Part shown: piece after piece, positions 12,303-24,020 of the stretch | How the letters are laid out: every line of letters begins with the position of its first letter | Numbering within the stretch: the stretch's first letter is position 1 | NCBI RefSeq assembly: GCF_000699445.3 | Contig: NC_067196.1 | Span: 32,136,616 to 32,200,615 of the forward strand | Direction of reading: 5' to 3' | Length of the DNA stretch: 64,000 nt | Source: Schistosoma haematobium | Taxonomy: Eukaryota > Platyhelminthes > Trematoda > Strigeidida > Schistosomatidae | Made by a program: the position numbers and the translations under genes | Notes under the pieces: model-generated | What the model saw: only the letters and a program-made list of their open reading frames with translations | Databases searched by the model: none | What the model was told of the DNA's origin: nothing

Positions 12303-14343
12303 CTTACTTACTTACTTGCGCCTGTTACTCCCAATGGAGCATAGGCCGCTGACCAGCATTCTCCAACCCACTCTATACTGGGCCTTCTTTTCTAGTTCCA
12401 TCCAATTCTTGTTCATTTTTCTCATGTCTATCTCCATTTCTCGACGTAATATGTTCTTTGGTCTTCCTCTTTTCCTTTGACCTTCAGGATTCCATGTGAG
12501 GGCTTGCCTTGTGACGCAGTTGGGTGCTTTCCTCAATGTGTGTCCTATCCACTTCCAGCTCTTCTTCCTCATTTCTTCCTCCACTGGGATCTGGTTTGTT
12601 CTCTCCCACAGTACGTTGTTGCTAATAGTGTCCGACCAATGGATCTGAAGCATTTTGCGTAGACAATTGTTAATAAACACCTGTATCTTCTGCATGATGG
12701 CTTTTGTAGTTCTCCAGGTTTCTGCCCCATACAGTAGAACTGTCCTGACATTTGTATTGAAAATGCTGATCTTGGTGTTGGTTGACAGTTGTTTTGAGTT
12801 CCAGATGTTCTTCAGTTGTAAATATGCTGCTCTCGCTTTGCCGATCCGCGCCTTCACATCTGCATCAGATCCACCCTGTTCATCAATGATGCTGCCCAAA
12901 TACGTAAAGGTTTTTACATCTTCCAAATCTTCTCCGTCAATTGTGATTGGATTGGTGCATTCTGTGTTGTATCGGAGAATCCTGCTTTTCCCTTTGTGTA
13001 TATTGAGACCTATTGCTGCTGAAGCTGCTGCCACACTGTTTGTCTTCTCCTGCATCTGTTGTTGCGTTTGGGATAGAAGGGCCAGATCGTCTGAGAAGTC
13101 TAGATCATCCAACTGCATCTTAGATGTCCATTGTATCCCGCGCTTTCCTTCAGACGTTGACGTCTTCATGATCCAGTCGATCACCAGGAGAAAGAGAAAG
13201 GGTGAGAGTAAGCAACATTGCCTAACACCGGTCTTCACTTCGAACGACTTTGTCAACTGTCCTCCATGCACGATTTTGCAGTGTAATCCATCATATGAGT
13301 TCTGTATGATATTGACTATCTTCTGAGGCACGCCGTAGTGTCGAAGAAGTTTCCATAGTGTTGTTCTGTCCACGCTATCAAATGCCTTTTCGTAGTCGAT
13401 GAAATTGATGTAGAATGATGAATTCCATTCAACTGATTGTTCCACAATGATCCGTAGAGTTGTGATTTGGTCTGTACACGATCTATCCTTACGGAATCCT
13501 GCCTGTTGGTCACGAAGTTGGACGTCTACGCAGTCCTTCATCCTGTTTAACAATACCCTGTTGAAGACTTTTCCCGGTATTGAGAGAAGAGTGATGCCCC
13601 TGTAGTTATCACACTTGCTGAGATCGCCCTTCTTCGGTATTTTGATCAGTAGTCCTTCTTTCCAGTTTGTTGGTACTTGTCCCTCATCCCAAATCTTATT
13701 GAAGAGAATGTGGAGTATCCTTGCAGTTGCCGCTACGTCTGCTTTTAGTGCCTCTGCTGGGATGTTGTCCGGTCCTGCTGCTTTGCCACTCTTGATTTGT
13801 CTGATGACCATGCTGATTTCTTCAATTGTTGGTGGGCCAACATTGATTGGGAGGTCCGTGGGTGCTGCTTCGATGTTGGGTGGGTTCAGTGGAGCTGGTC
13901 GATTCAACAGTTCTTTGAAGTGTTCTACCCACTTGTTTTGTTGCTCTTCAATGTTGATGATTACCTCGCCTTCTTTGCTTTTCACTGGTCGTTCTGGTTT
14001 GCGGTGATTTCCAGAGAGTTTCTTTGTCGTGTCATACAATTGTCTCATGTTTCCTTCTCTTGCAGCCTTTTCCGCCGTCGTTGCTAAATCTTCCACATAT
14101 TTACGTTTGTCGGTTCTGATGCTCCTCTTCACTTGTTTGTTTATTTCCGTGTATTCAGCTTGTGCCTTGGCTTTTTCTGCCCTTGTTCGGCTGGTATTGA
14201 TCGCTGCCTTCTTGTTCCTCCTTTCTTGAATCTTATCCAGTGTATCAACAGTGATTCATTCCTTGTGGTAGTGCTTCTTGTGACCCAGGACCTCATGACA
14301 TGTTGAAGTGATTGCCTCTTTGATCCCCTTCCAGTTGCTCTCT
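12303..14343 (-). mobile_element. RTE-like retrotransposon, 5'-truncated copy B
   Basis: Minus-strand copy running from the EN/RT linker (5' break near 14343) to the GTAA tail at 12303. It is close to copy C (about 98% at the protein level by eye) and shares its subfamily mark RQCC. I found no convincing TSD. Confidence 0.9.
12312..14132 (-). pseudogene. RTE reverse transcriptase, copy B (606-codon frame, truncated)
   Basis: Covers the RT and C-terminal regions: [71 protein letters not shown], and the catalytic box [10 protein letters not shown], where Ser replaces the usual Ala of FADD. The given start is a GTG within QVKRS, not a natural start. Upstream, a TGA replaces a Ser codon (KES becomes KE-stop, near 14252). 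The endonuclease half is absent, so this is a dead copy despite its long frame. The stop is formed by the GTAA tail. Confidence 0.88.
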
Positions 14344-14858
14344 ACTAGTAAGTAATTAATATATAATAAAGTATGTATAACAACCTTCTAAATGAATAAA
14401 GGTTCGATCAATTCATCAGTTATTTTGATCCACATGATGGTAGATGACAAAGACGAACTTCAATTCAAGATAATCTGAATAACATCAAGTAGTGGAAGAA
14501 ATGACACTAATTTGGTCTGACTATCCAATTTATATGGGTAGTCATTAGACTTTTGGAAAATCTGGAGGTAGATGATTCCGAATAAAATTCCTAAAATAAC
14601 TTTAATACCTCTAATATTGTAGATGCTTCTTGTAAATGGATAAAAACCTAGACGTAGCTGAGATTTAGAATTCTCTATTATTTACCTTGAAATACATAAC
14701 AGTAAAAACAGAGTGCACTAGATTATTCAGTGGCTTAGATTCCCAGGTTCAATAAATTTTAATTAGCCGATATCAATCAGCAATAAGGACTAGACATCAT
14801 GAAAGCAATCACTAACTTACTAAATTACATTTTAACTAATAAAATGAATATGTGTATC
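14344..14858. other. AT-rich non-coding stretch
   Basis: No supported feature. Confidence 0.4.
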
Positions 14859-14867
14859 AAAGATTGA

Positions 14868-15156
14868 GGCGAGACTACAATTTATGCACGAACCAATTAA
14901 ATTTAAGATAACAAATCTTGGATTTTAGCACGAAATCCATTTACACATTTGGCTCAATACTATTTCGACGCCATAGCTAACGTCAGTTCATAATGAAAAC
15001 ACTAAATCTAGTCCTTAATTCCAATCATCAACTGTAAATCATAATTATAATTTCTCACATTGCTTTATAACCCTCATTTGATCCTAGTCATTAGGTGAAC
15101 ATTTTCAAGATCATTTCATTATTTCCCCAAGGTCGTCCATAAATTACAGTCTCACT
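14868..15156. mobile_element. TIR element M1, copy 1 (289 bp, MITE-like)
   Basis: Left end GGCGAGACTACAATTTATG and right end CATAAATTACAGTCTCACT form terminal inverted repeats. Exact 9-bp direct repeats AAAGATTGA lie at 14859-14867 and 15157-15165. It has no coding capacity. The same family occurs at 16655 and 56601. An 8-9 bp TSD fits Merlin, hAT or MULE-type transposases, but I cannot assign the superfamily without TIR comparison. Confidence 0.85.
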
Positions 15157-15165
15157 AAAGATTGA

Positions 15166-16654
15166 TTCTACAAAAATGTTTTAAAATGTTAGATTATATG
15201 CTAATAAATTTGAAAGAAAAAGTAAACTATGCATTATGAACTAAATATATATGGAACAATAAACCACTTAATGAATATTCTAAGTAAAGCTATCAGTAAA
15301 CATCATTAAAATAGTTAGATCCCAAATACTAGTCTGGACTAAAAGAAAGAACAATTGAAATAACTGTCGTTTTATAATCATTTTTTTTCATTCGTCTTCT
15401 TTAGGAATAATATAAAACACACAAAAAAAGAACAAAAACTTTTACTCAACCTTTCAAAAACGATAAATTTTTTAATGACAGCCATTTAACAAATACATAA
15501 ATATTTGTATTCAATCAATAATATAATTTACAAGGGAACTCATCATCCTTTATATCTAAATCGTCTTGGAGATATTCAATGAAGATAATATATAGCATTT
15601 ATTTTGTATAGTTCATTATAAAATTGTATATAAAATGTAATAAACTTTTAATCATGTTTCATAGATGATAGAAAATAATAAATAGTAAATGGATATTTAT
15701 GTTGAATTGTTAATCTGTATCATTTTTATGTTAAAGATTAATTTATATAGTTATATAGGTGGTCGGATTAAACAAAATGATGTTTACATCATTTAACTTT
15801 ACTATACTGGTAACGCCCAAAATGAATATCAAAAGTGTAATAAATGATTAATATGATATATATATATATATACTGATATATTCTGAATATTGAAGAGTTT
15901 GATAGAAATTTAATAGAAGCTTCTAGATTCCATTCTATTAGGAACAATAATTTGATACATCATATTACAATAAGGATCATAAGATAAATCGAGTTGATCT
16001 TCTTTTTATTATTTAAATAAATTCCTTTATTCATAAAGGTGAAGATAAACATTGTTTTTTCTCTTCATTGAATTGACTGATTGTAATTTGTTACAAAGAT
16101 TAGTGTTTAATGTACATTCATATAGTTTATATATTTTTTATAGGGATTATCCATAATATACTTGTTAATAAAATATGAATATAAGCAAACAGAAAATGAA
16201 TAAAACACAAAAAAAAACATATTTTCGAACTGTTTGTAGAAATAAAACTTCGAGTGCATATTTTGTTTGTAATTAGTCAGCAGGTATCTTTATTGAAACT
16301 TAGGCTCAGTATCTATCGCCTCAAAAATATTCTACTAGTTAAAAATTGTATATTACTTAGATAGGTAGTTTCGAATTCAACTTTCTATGTTTTTTTTTCG
16401 GAAAAAATTCAGTGTTTTTTTAGTAGGATAACTTACGAATTCCATAAAACAATGTAAAAGCTATTTCCATAGATAAAATCCAAATCGTTAACCAAAATTT
16501 ATTGATACACAGTGATGAGTAAGTATTTAGTAACAAGTAACATAACAAGAGGAACTTTTGAAGTATTCCTGCAAAACTATACACCGAATTGAAGATAATT
16601 TTTTCCTTCCTATTGCTTAAACATTGGATAATGAGATATGAGATAACAAAAAAG
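15166..16654. other. AT-rich non-coding stretch with an (AT)n run
   Basis: Contains a short (TA)n microsatellite at about 15856-15872. Otherwise no supported feature. Confidence 0.45.
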
Positions 16655-16936
16655 AGTGAGACTATAATTTACGGACGACCTTTGAACGACACTAGACTGA
16701 CCTTGAGAGTGTCCACTTAATAACTAGGACCAAATGAGGGTTATATATCTGTGTGAGGAACTTATGATTTACAGCTGATAGTTAAGGTTAGAGATTAGAT
16801 TTAGGGTTATCATGACGAACTGATATAAGCTATAATGATAAAACTGTTAATCCAAATGGATGTGTGAATTTCGCGCTAAAATCTGAGACCTGTTATTTTA
16901 TACCTGATTGGTTCGTTCATAAATTATAGTGTCACC
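16655..16936. mobile_element. TIR element M1, copy 2 (282 bp)
   Basis: Ends AGTGAGACTATAATTTACGG and CATAAATTATAGTGTCACC. The interior is alignable with the copy at 56601 (GACCTTGAGAGTGTC, TTTACAGCTGATAG, GTGAATTTCGCG). The flanks AAAAAGAG/GAAAAGAG look like a 7/8-match TSD. Confidence 0.8.
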
Positions 16937-16944
16937 GAAAAGAG

Positions 16945-17429
16945 TCCATATTCGGCAATTTATAATGCATTTTATTGCTTTTAAGTGATTTTTTTCAGTA
17001 ACATAACAATTATCAAAATAAGGGGAGTGATTTAATGAGAACATTTAGATCAACAATGAATACGGTATATCATTATATCAGTATTTCTCAGTCAATTGAC
17101 ATTTGACCTATAATAACTCAGTAATTGACCACATTTCCAAACTTTATTTTAAAAAAAAGGTAAAAATAATTTAAAAGGGTTTCAGTGATTTTTAATTTAC
17201 AACATTTTTTAGAATTAGCTGTTGTTTATTCATGGTGATATTTGAATCCATTAAATATACTAACTGTCATTTGTTTGTCTTTAAATTTTGTTTTTTTTGT
17301 TCTGATCAACCAAATATAAAATCAACATGTAACAGAGTAGTTTATTATAATTGTATATTATCTCTCATAGAATGCTTGTTTGTAATAATTAACATTTTAC
17401 ACTTATTACGCATTCAGTATTATTATTTT
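16945..17429. other. AT-rich non-coding stretch
   Basis: No supported feature; the 79-codon frame at 17232-17471 runs into the S2 repeat and has no motif. Confidence 0.4.
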
Positions 17430-17905
17430 TTGATTAAGATCATGACCCAATTGATGTTAGACTACCATTGAAAATCTTGAGGCATTGGACGACCGTTTCG
17501 TCTTATTGCGGGACTTCTCAGCAGTGCGCACCCACGATCACGCTCATGGGATTCGGACCCAGAGCCTTCGGTCTCGCGTGAGAAGGCTTAATCTACTGGA
17601 CCACTGAACCAGCATCCAATGGTGTTAATGTCTAACCCCAACTAATCCGCGAAATTGAGGTAGATACCTGTTGCTACCCGACACGGATTAGCTCAACTGG
17701 TCACGGCTGCTCACAAAACTCCGAGATTTTCTTCGCGAAGCTAGTCACTAGTGAGCATATGATAATTATCAGTATAGGGGTTGTGGAGATTATTAAGTTT
17801 TCGATTCAGATCATAAACCGATTGATGACATTAATACATTTGGATGCCGGCTCAGCAGTCCAGTAGGTTAAGCGTTTGCGCGCAAGACTCCACAACCACT
17901 ATACT
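17430..17905 (-). mobile_element. S2 repeat, long copy
   Basis: Minus strand: tRNA-like region, B-box-like GGGTCCGAATCCC, then a hammerhead-like block (about 17493-17545) with CTGAGAA in place of CTGANGA, a shortened stem II and GAAA. The conserved G8 of the core is A, so it is predicted inactive. A partial second tRNA-like segment (about 17840-17890) sits at the other end. Confidence 0.7.
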
Positions 17906-18261
17906 AATAATAATTATTTTTATTTTGTCAGTGAAATAAAGTTTGTTTGATAAAACACATTTATTCTATTTATTGTTTTGATATCTACCTATTTCATAGT
18001 ATAATAATCATGGTTAATGAATTTTTTGTTTTATGACAATATGTTCACTGATTTCAATCAGTATCTCTATTTAAGTAATTAAATTTAACTAATGTATTTT
18101 TGACATCAAGTTAGGATGTTACTCTTATTCTTTATGTTCATTTTAGCTTTGAAGTTTGAATGACCAAATACAATCACAAAATTGTTGATGAATTTATTTA
18201 GATATCATTCGAATTAACTTCTATAAAAATGATTGTGTGTAAAAGAATGAATTCATAATAG
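17906..18261. other. AT-rich non-coding stretch
   Basis: No supported feature. Confidence 0.4.
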
Positions 18262-18612
18262 TTAGTTAGTGGTTGAATTCATGAGTCGATTAAAGCTAGA
18301 TCACCATAGAATACTTGGAAGCACTGGATGGTCGTTTCGTCCTAGCATGGTGGATGATGGAGAAATTTCGCGCATTGGTTGAAGTTAGACATTGACGTCG
18401 TTGGATGCTGGCTCAGTTGTCTAGATGTCAAGCGTTCGTATGTAAAATCGAAGGTCCTGGGTTAGAGTCCCGTGTGTATGATCGTGGATGCGCACTGTTG
18501 AGTAGTCCCACAATAGGACGAAACGGCCGTTGAGTGCTTCCAGGTTTTCTAAGATGGTCTAGCTTTAATCAACTCATGAGTTTAACTATTAAATTACTAC
18601 AATCTCTACAAA
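18262..18612 (+). mobile_element. S2 repeat, fold-back copy
   Basis: The left arm (to about 18345) is an antisense version of the right arm and hammerhead (gtcgtttcgtcctagcatgg). In the middle is the tRNA-like segment (GGCTCAGTTGTCTAGATG, B box TGGGTTAGAGTCCC). On the right is a sense hammerhead-like block at about 18508-18550 with TTGAGTA in place of CTGANGA, followed by the sense arm ending in ctacaatctctacaaaacctc. Confidence 0.7.
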
Positions 18613-19146
18613 ACCTCCTTTCTGAAATTAATTAATGTTCAATAAAAAGTGTTTGAAAAATATATCAGCTAGTTAAGACTTTTGACTGTTTTTACAAATA
18701 CAAAGATTAGGTAATATTAAACTATTCTTGCTTGAGTCTTCACTTCTTTTTTCTACTATAAATAATCGGATTACAGATAATCACCATTCCTCAAAAGAAA
18801 GATATGCTTGTAAAACAACGAACTATGAAGTCCGAACTTTAGTTAACTAATAAAGAAACAACACGTTTTTATAAACAACGGATAATGAACTCCCTTTATA
18901 AAATACTTTATCATGGGTATGAATAAACTAATCAAACTTAAAGGACAAATGCTGATCGAATTCGGCCTCTAATGTCCAAGTGAAAATGCAAATGTGGAAT
19001 TGTTCAATTGGAAACAAAAAGTTACATTTCAAATTTCTGTCTGACTTCCTGTACTATTGAGCTGATCGGACTGAAACTACTGATTAAATTAAAAACATGT
19101 TTTTTACAAAATAAACAATATTTTGATTTTCAATAGCTTATAAATT
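18613..19146. other. AT-rich non-coding stretch
   Basis: No supported feature. Confidence 0.4.
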
Positions 19147-19505
19147 TTAATAGCTGAATTTATGAGTAGATGTACTCTAGCCCATCATGGAAAACCTGAA
19201 AGCGCTCGACGGCCGCTTCATCCGATTACGGGACTCCTCATCGGTGCGCGCCGACAACCCTGTATGCGGGATTCGAACCTGGGAGCTCCGGCCTTGAGCG
19301 TGAACGCCTAACCTCTAGACAACTGAGACGGCATCCAACGGTGTTAATGTCTAACTTCTATCGATCCATGATTGGCTGCGCAACCATTCACTCATTGTCT
19401 GAAGTAGATACCTGTCTCTACCCGACACGAATTTGACTCAACTGGTCATTAACTCATGAATTCAACTATTAAAATTGCTACAATCTCCACGAAAACCCCA
19501 TTCTG
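19147..19505 (-). mobile_element. S2 repeat, fold-back copy
   Basis: Minus-strand unit with B-box-like GGTTCGAATCCCGC and a decayed hammerhead (about 19198-19250; first core C changed, GAAA to GAAG). The terminal arm (left: ttttaatagctgaatttatg) reappears inverted on the right (catgaattcaactattaaaa), so the copy is flanked by inverted arms. Confidence 0.65.
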
Positions 19506-20395
19506 ACTATAAATTTTAGTTGAAACAAACTTGAAAAACATTTTTTAACAACATTCATTATTAGATATGTAGAGTTTTCAACTGAAATATATTTAGGCAA
19601 TTTAAATCTTCGAGTATTCGAATGAGTGAGATTCACATGAGAAATATTTTAAAGTAATTATTATTAATCTTGGTAAAAGTGGTTTATTCTTGGTTTACAG
19701 TTTTCTTCTTAAGATCATTAGAGTCGATAAGTTGATGGTAATGCTGTCGTAACAAGCAAAAGTTGATAGGCTTTAAATACTGTGTTTTGATTTTTCCGAC
19801 AGTAAAATTATTCCATATAAAAGCTTTATTTCCTCTTATATGTATCTATCGGTTCACATGCTTTTGCAGACTGAGGTAAATAGACAGTAGTCAGCACTTG
19901 TTTTAAACTCGAATACGAGAAAATATTTTAGTGTGTTCCAAAAAGGTGACAACTAAGTGACTAAGAGTTCTATCCCTGAATATTTAATCGATTCTAAACA
20001 CTTCACTAGTCCACAGACTTTTTTAAAATGTTGTTTACAGAATTCGTCCAAATCAAACAAGATTTCTTCATATTGAACTCTTAAGAAAGCAGAAGCTATT
20101 GCTATCAATAAAATAAAGCCTGAACTGTGTACAAACGAGTTATATCTTTTCGTTTTCTTTACTGTAGACCTATTATTTTCATGATTGGTATTATTATTAT
20201 TTTATTTCATTGATTTTAAATTTTGAAAGACCCCTCTCTCTTTGTATATTCCTCATATTCCTATGATTCTATTCATAATTACTCTTGATACCATTTGGTT
20301 TCATTTAACCCCTCTGTTACCTTCAATTATAGCGTCAATAACATTTTAGTTATTTTACCTGATTTACATGACGATTTGATTGTAAAATATGAATG
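19506..20395. other. AT-rich non-coding stretch
   Basis: No supported feature. Confidence 0.4.
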
Positions 20396-20575
20396 ATTAG
20401 TTCAGTGAAGTGTTCTTTATTCGGTGGACTCATTTTCAAAGTTGTACAATCGAAAAAATATACACTTGATTTTAAGGATGATAATAATAACAATGATAGT
20501 GATAATAAAATTCTGTTAAACATGGTGATAGTCAGGTAGAATAAACAAAGGTATTAAAACAATATTTTCTATTAG
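20396..20575 (-). mobile_element. 3'-end fragment of the Penelope-like element P1
   Basis: Alignable with 40829-41005, the non-coding 3' part of the Penelope-like copy there (shared gattagttcag, attcggtg, ttcaaag.tgtacaa, aataaacaaaggtattaaaa). No coding part remains, consistent with a 5'-truncated insertion. Confidence 0.6.
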
Positions 20576-21442
20576 GGAAACTAAATTTTGATTTCATACA
20601 TCTTTTGCTTTTACATACATATTGCTGTTATTTGTACTGTGTAATCTAATATCGTAATCTTCCTTCTGCGTCATCACGTTTATTCATTTCTCTTATGTTA
20701 TTATGAAACTAGTACTTGATATATACATATATGATTGAACAGCATGATAAGTTTGTTGAAAAGAGATCCCTTCGCTGAGCTCTGTATTTTTATGTTTTAC
20801 CCTGGAACTGTGTCATATATATGCAATAGTAGTAGTTTCAATACCTTGATCAATCCATAAGAAGTAACATCACATCACACAACAAATCATTGAGGATTCC
20901 ATTGGCATTTAGATTTCAAGTATAAACACAAAAGATAGACAATTAATGTTTTGCCAATCATTAACATGTATCAAGGAAACGTTCATGACAATCTTTTTCA
21001 TTTTTTCCAATAGCTGTCTCATTTTATCTTTTATTATAGCTCTGATGAAACTTAGTGAGTTGAGTATTGAACTAAAATATTTTCTAATCAACTGATTATG
21101 TTTTCATAATGATTCATAGTCGTGCTAATATAACTCCTTGTTTATACATTTTACAACCAATAACATTTCAGTCTCATTTATCAAACAAAATCCGGAAATC
21201 AAAGCAACCTTAAATGTTATACAATGTCTAAAATCAATAACTGATTATGTCAGAGGGTCAATACTTCCGTCTATGATCATTAATTGGATAGAAAATTTAT
21301 TTGTAAAAAAACCCTGAAAGTTTGACTACACTATTTAATAAGCATGAAATATTTGAGGAATAGGTATAAGGAAAACAAATATCCATCTTTTCAAATTAGG
21401 TAATTCTTTGAGATGGTGGAGATTTGTAGCTCAGGTGGATGG
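20576..21442. other. AT-rich non-coding stretch
   Basis: No supported feature. Confidence 0.4.
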
Positions 21443-21516
21443 TTTTGGTGGAGTTTTGTTCTCTGAGCTGGTCACGACCTAACCATCAAGCTCAGAGAAC
21501 AAAATTCCACCAAAAT
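21443..21516. repeat. 27-bp hairpin (26/27 paired)
   Basis: Arm 21443-21469 (ttttggtggagttttgttct plus ctgagct) is the inverse of 21490-21516 apart from one base, with a loop of about 20 nt. An A-box-like TAGCTCAGGTGG lies just upstream (21427-21438). Possibly a fold-back copy of another tRNA-like repeat. No terminator function is implied. Confidence 0.8.
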
Positions 21517-21727
21517 AGTTAATTCTTTATTTATATTTTTAAAAGAAAATTTGATTAGAAACATTTTAAGTGTTTTTCTTTCTTCTAAATCAAAGGTCGT
21601 GAGACCACGAAAAAGCTTTACAATTAGGCTCATATACATTAGACAATTAAGGGGTATACAAATTGATTTTGTTCGATTGTTTTTAATATCTCATCAGCCA
21701 AAAGTCTTTGTATTACGAATAATAAAG

Positions 21728-21845
21728 AGCGGGATCGTGGATGCACACTGCTGAGGAGTCCCACAATGGGACGAAATGGCCGTTCAGTGCTTCCAGGTTT
21801 TCAATGATGGTCTAACATCAATCGGTTCATGATTTCAATCAAGAA
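21728..21845 (+). mobile_element. S2 repeat, 3' part with best-preserved ribozyme
   Basis: 5'-truncated S2 copy retaining gatcgtggatgcacactg, the hammerhead, and the arm ttccaggttttcaatgatgg then tctaacatcaatcggttcat. Confidence 0.8.
21746..21789 (+). ncRNA. Hammerhead ribozyme (S2), core intact
   Basis: Stem I CACTG/CAGTG, core CTGAGGA, stem II GTCCC/GGGAC with loop ACAAT, core GAAA, a very short stem III around GGCC, and cleavage triplet GTT (most S2 copies have GTC). All invariant core bases are present. Stem I and the stem III palindrome differ from those of S1. Confidence 0.75.
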
Positions 21846-22261
21846 TAATAAAGAGTTGCTTTATGAATACATACAGGTTGAGTTAATATTTTTATGCTGA
21901 TTCCAACTGATTCAGTGTTTAGATTGATCAAATTAGTTCATTTTAATTCTCATTGTATGTTAATTAAATGACAGATATTACGAAATCAGCTTTTTTTCTA
22001 AGGTTTCATAAAGGTCTGAACAAAGTTCAGAGTTAAAAATCCGGTTGGGTGATCTCAATTATCTTTATTGATAAACAGAAACTTAATGAGGCTTAAATAA
22101 ATTATTTATCATTTGTAGGAGTCAGTACATCGTGAAATATTGATTAGACTTATTAATTAAAAATTTGGTTATTTAAATGGAGATATACAATGATTATTTC
22201 CGTTACTTAGTATATAAAATTCACGGATGAACAGTTCTCTACAGATATCATGACTTTCACT
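21846..22261. other. AT-rich non-coding stretch
   Basis: No supported feature. Confidence 0.4.
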
Positions 22262-22938
22262 AATAATCAGAATATGATTCCTATTGTTGCTATCTATTAT
22301 TTCTGAATTGGTGTTTAACGTCTTCATTTCAGTCGTTGGTAGGCTCATAGCATTGGATGACGTTCACTGTAATGCCCTCTTTCTTTGTTTTGAAGGAGGC
22401 TTTGATGATCCTTGGTCCATGAGATTCCCATCTTGTAAGTGTATTTTGTGCTTGTTTGGAAAGCATCAATGCAAATAATTGTGCATGTGGGGCATTTCCT
22501 TCATCATAGCTAGAGTATAACAGAAGCTCCCATGAAGCTAGTCGTCGTTGTCCGAATTGCGTCCAATGTGGTTCACTGATCCCAAGCACCTCTAGGTTGT
22601 ATCTCCTCATTTCTGCAGCAATTTGGAAGACTCTCCCGGCTTCCTACATTGTACGAGTATTCCATGTACCTAAATAAATGGTTACTCTGACTGTCAAAAG
22701 GAGCATCAGACTCGTGACTTTCGAAGGAACTCGGCTTTCACTATGACGCGTCATAACTCTTCTAAATTATGACCTTCTGACTGCCATTGTAGAGTTTGAG
22801 TGGTTTAAATAATTTTTTCTGGTTAGCGTTTTTTTAGCGAGTTAGTTTTCTATAGGATGTGGTCGCTAATCCCATGCCCAACCCTCCTCCTTTATCCGGG
22901 TTTGGGACCGGCAGTAGCCCCTGAAGGGGCTCCAGGCG
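22262..22938 (-). mobile_element. RTE-like element, 5' part only (copy D1)
   Basis: Minus strand: complete 5' leader (about 22750-22938), start region, and the first 140 or so codons of the endonuclease, then loss of homology near 22262. Missing the 3' end is unusual for a non-LTR insertion and implies deletion or rearrangement afterwards. A Trp codon of RTMW is TAG (near 22650), as in copy D2. Of the EN motifs, GISEPHW (for GISETHW) and QCYEPTND are recognisable. Its outer 490 bp is the mirror image of D2. Confidence 0.88.
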
Positions 22939-24020
22939 TTGTTTAACGGATACAGTATTTATTATTTCCAATGAAGGCTCGCTCTCTAGGATTGGCGAGG
23001 TGACTGTCATGGAACCTACTGGTAGACACTGTCCAAAACACCGAATTGATACTTTAGCATAACATCATGTCTATGTCCCAGGAGGGACTGAGAAATCACA
23101 TGTGTTGTTATGTCAGTAGTACTATGTGGAACTAGTGATAGCTAAAACCATGTATTAAGAAGACCAAATCTCATGACGGTTGAACCGGATTTTATTCATA
23201 AATGTGTTATTTACTTAATCGTCGATGTTGGTCGATTTAACTGTATTTTTCATATAATAACAACGATATAGGTTAAAGCTGAAAAACTGATTTTGAATAA
23301 TTTTATTTTTAATTAAATACCTTGACTTTATAAAGTTATAATACTCAGTAAGATATGACTGTAAACGTTTTAATGGTACAAGTAATATCACTTCTTGTGA
23401 ACCAAATAATTAAATTCGAGGATTGACACTGATTTTATGACTACATTTACTAATCGATCTAATTTTGTATTTAAGTTACTTAATATGAAGATCATATAGA
23501 CAAATTATAATTTCCTAAAATGATAATTTTATCGTAATGTTAATGAATACTAGTAAGCTGGTTACGGACTGTCTATATGATCAAAAGTAATGAATTAAAG
23601 ACCAATTTATATTTATTTGAAACTAATCATCATGAAATTCACTGTCGTAGCAACAAAAACCTAATCCATGATAACTAAACGACAAAGTTGGAAAACGATC
23701 AACTCTAAAAAAAATTGATCCAATATATATATTAACATGGTTTAATTGACGATAGTACTAAACTTAAATAATAGGCTATCGGTGGAAACAGGCTTATTTC
23801 TAAAATTCAGGTTTAAATGTATTATTATTTCAATGTAACAGTAAAAAATATGAGAGAACATTAGATATCTACTGTTTATTCTATATGAAAATAATCTATG
23901 CTTTTGGAATACAATTATTCACTTGAAGCCATAAAACTACATACATTATATAACTTAGATAATTTCTGTTTCAAGGAAGAGTAAACATTTAAGTCACAAC
24001 ATATAAAACATATACGTATG
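22939..24020. other. Spacer of the D1/D2 inverted repeat, non-coding
   Basis: About 1.1 kb between two inverted RTE pieces. The first 200 bp is less AT-rich than its surroundings (gattggcgaggtgactgtc, gtcccaggagggactgag) and may be another decayed repeat. Nothing further recognised. Confidence 0.45.
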
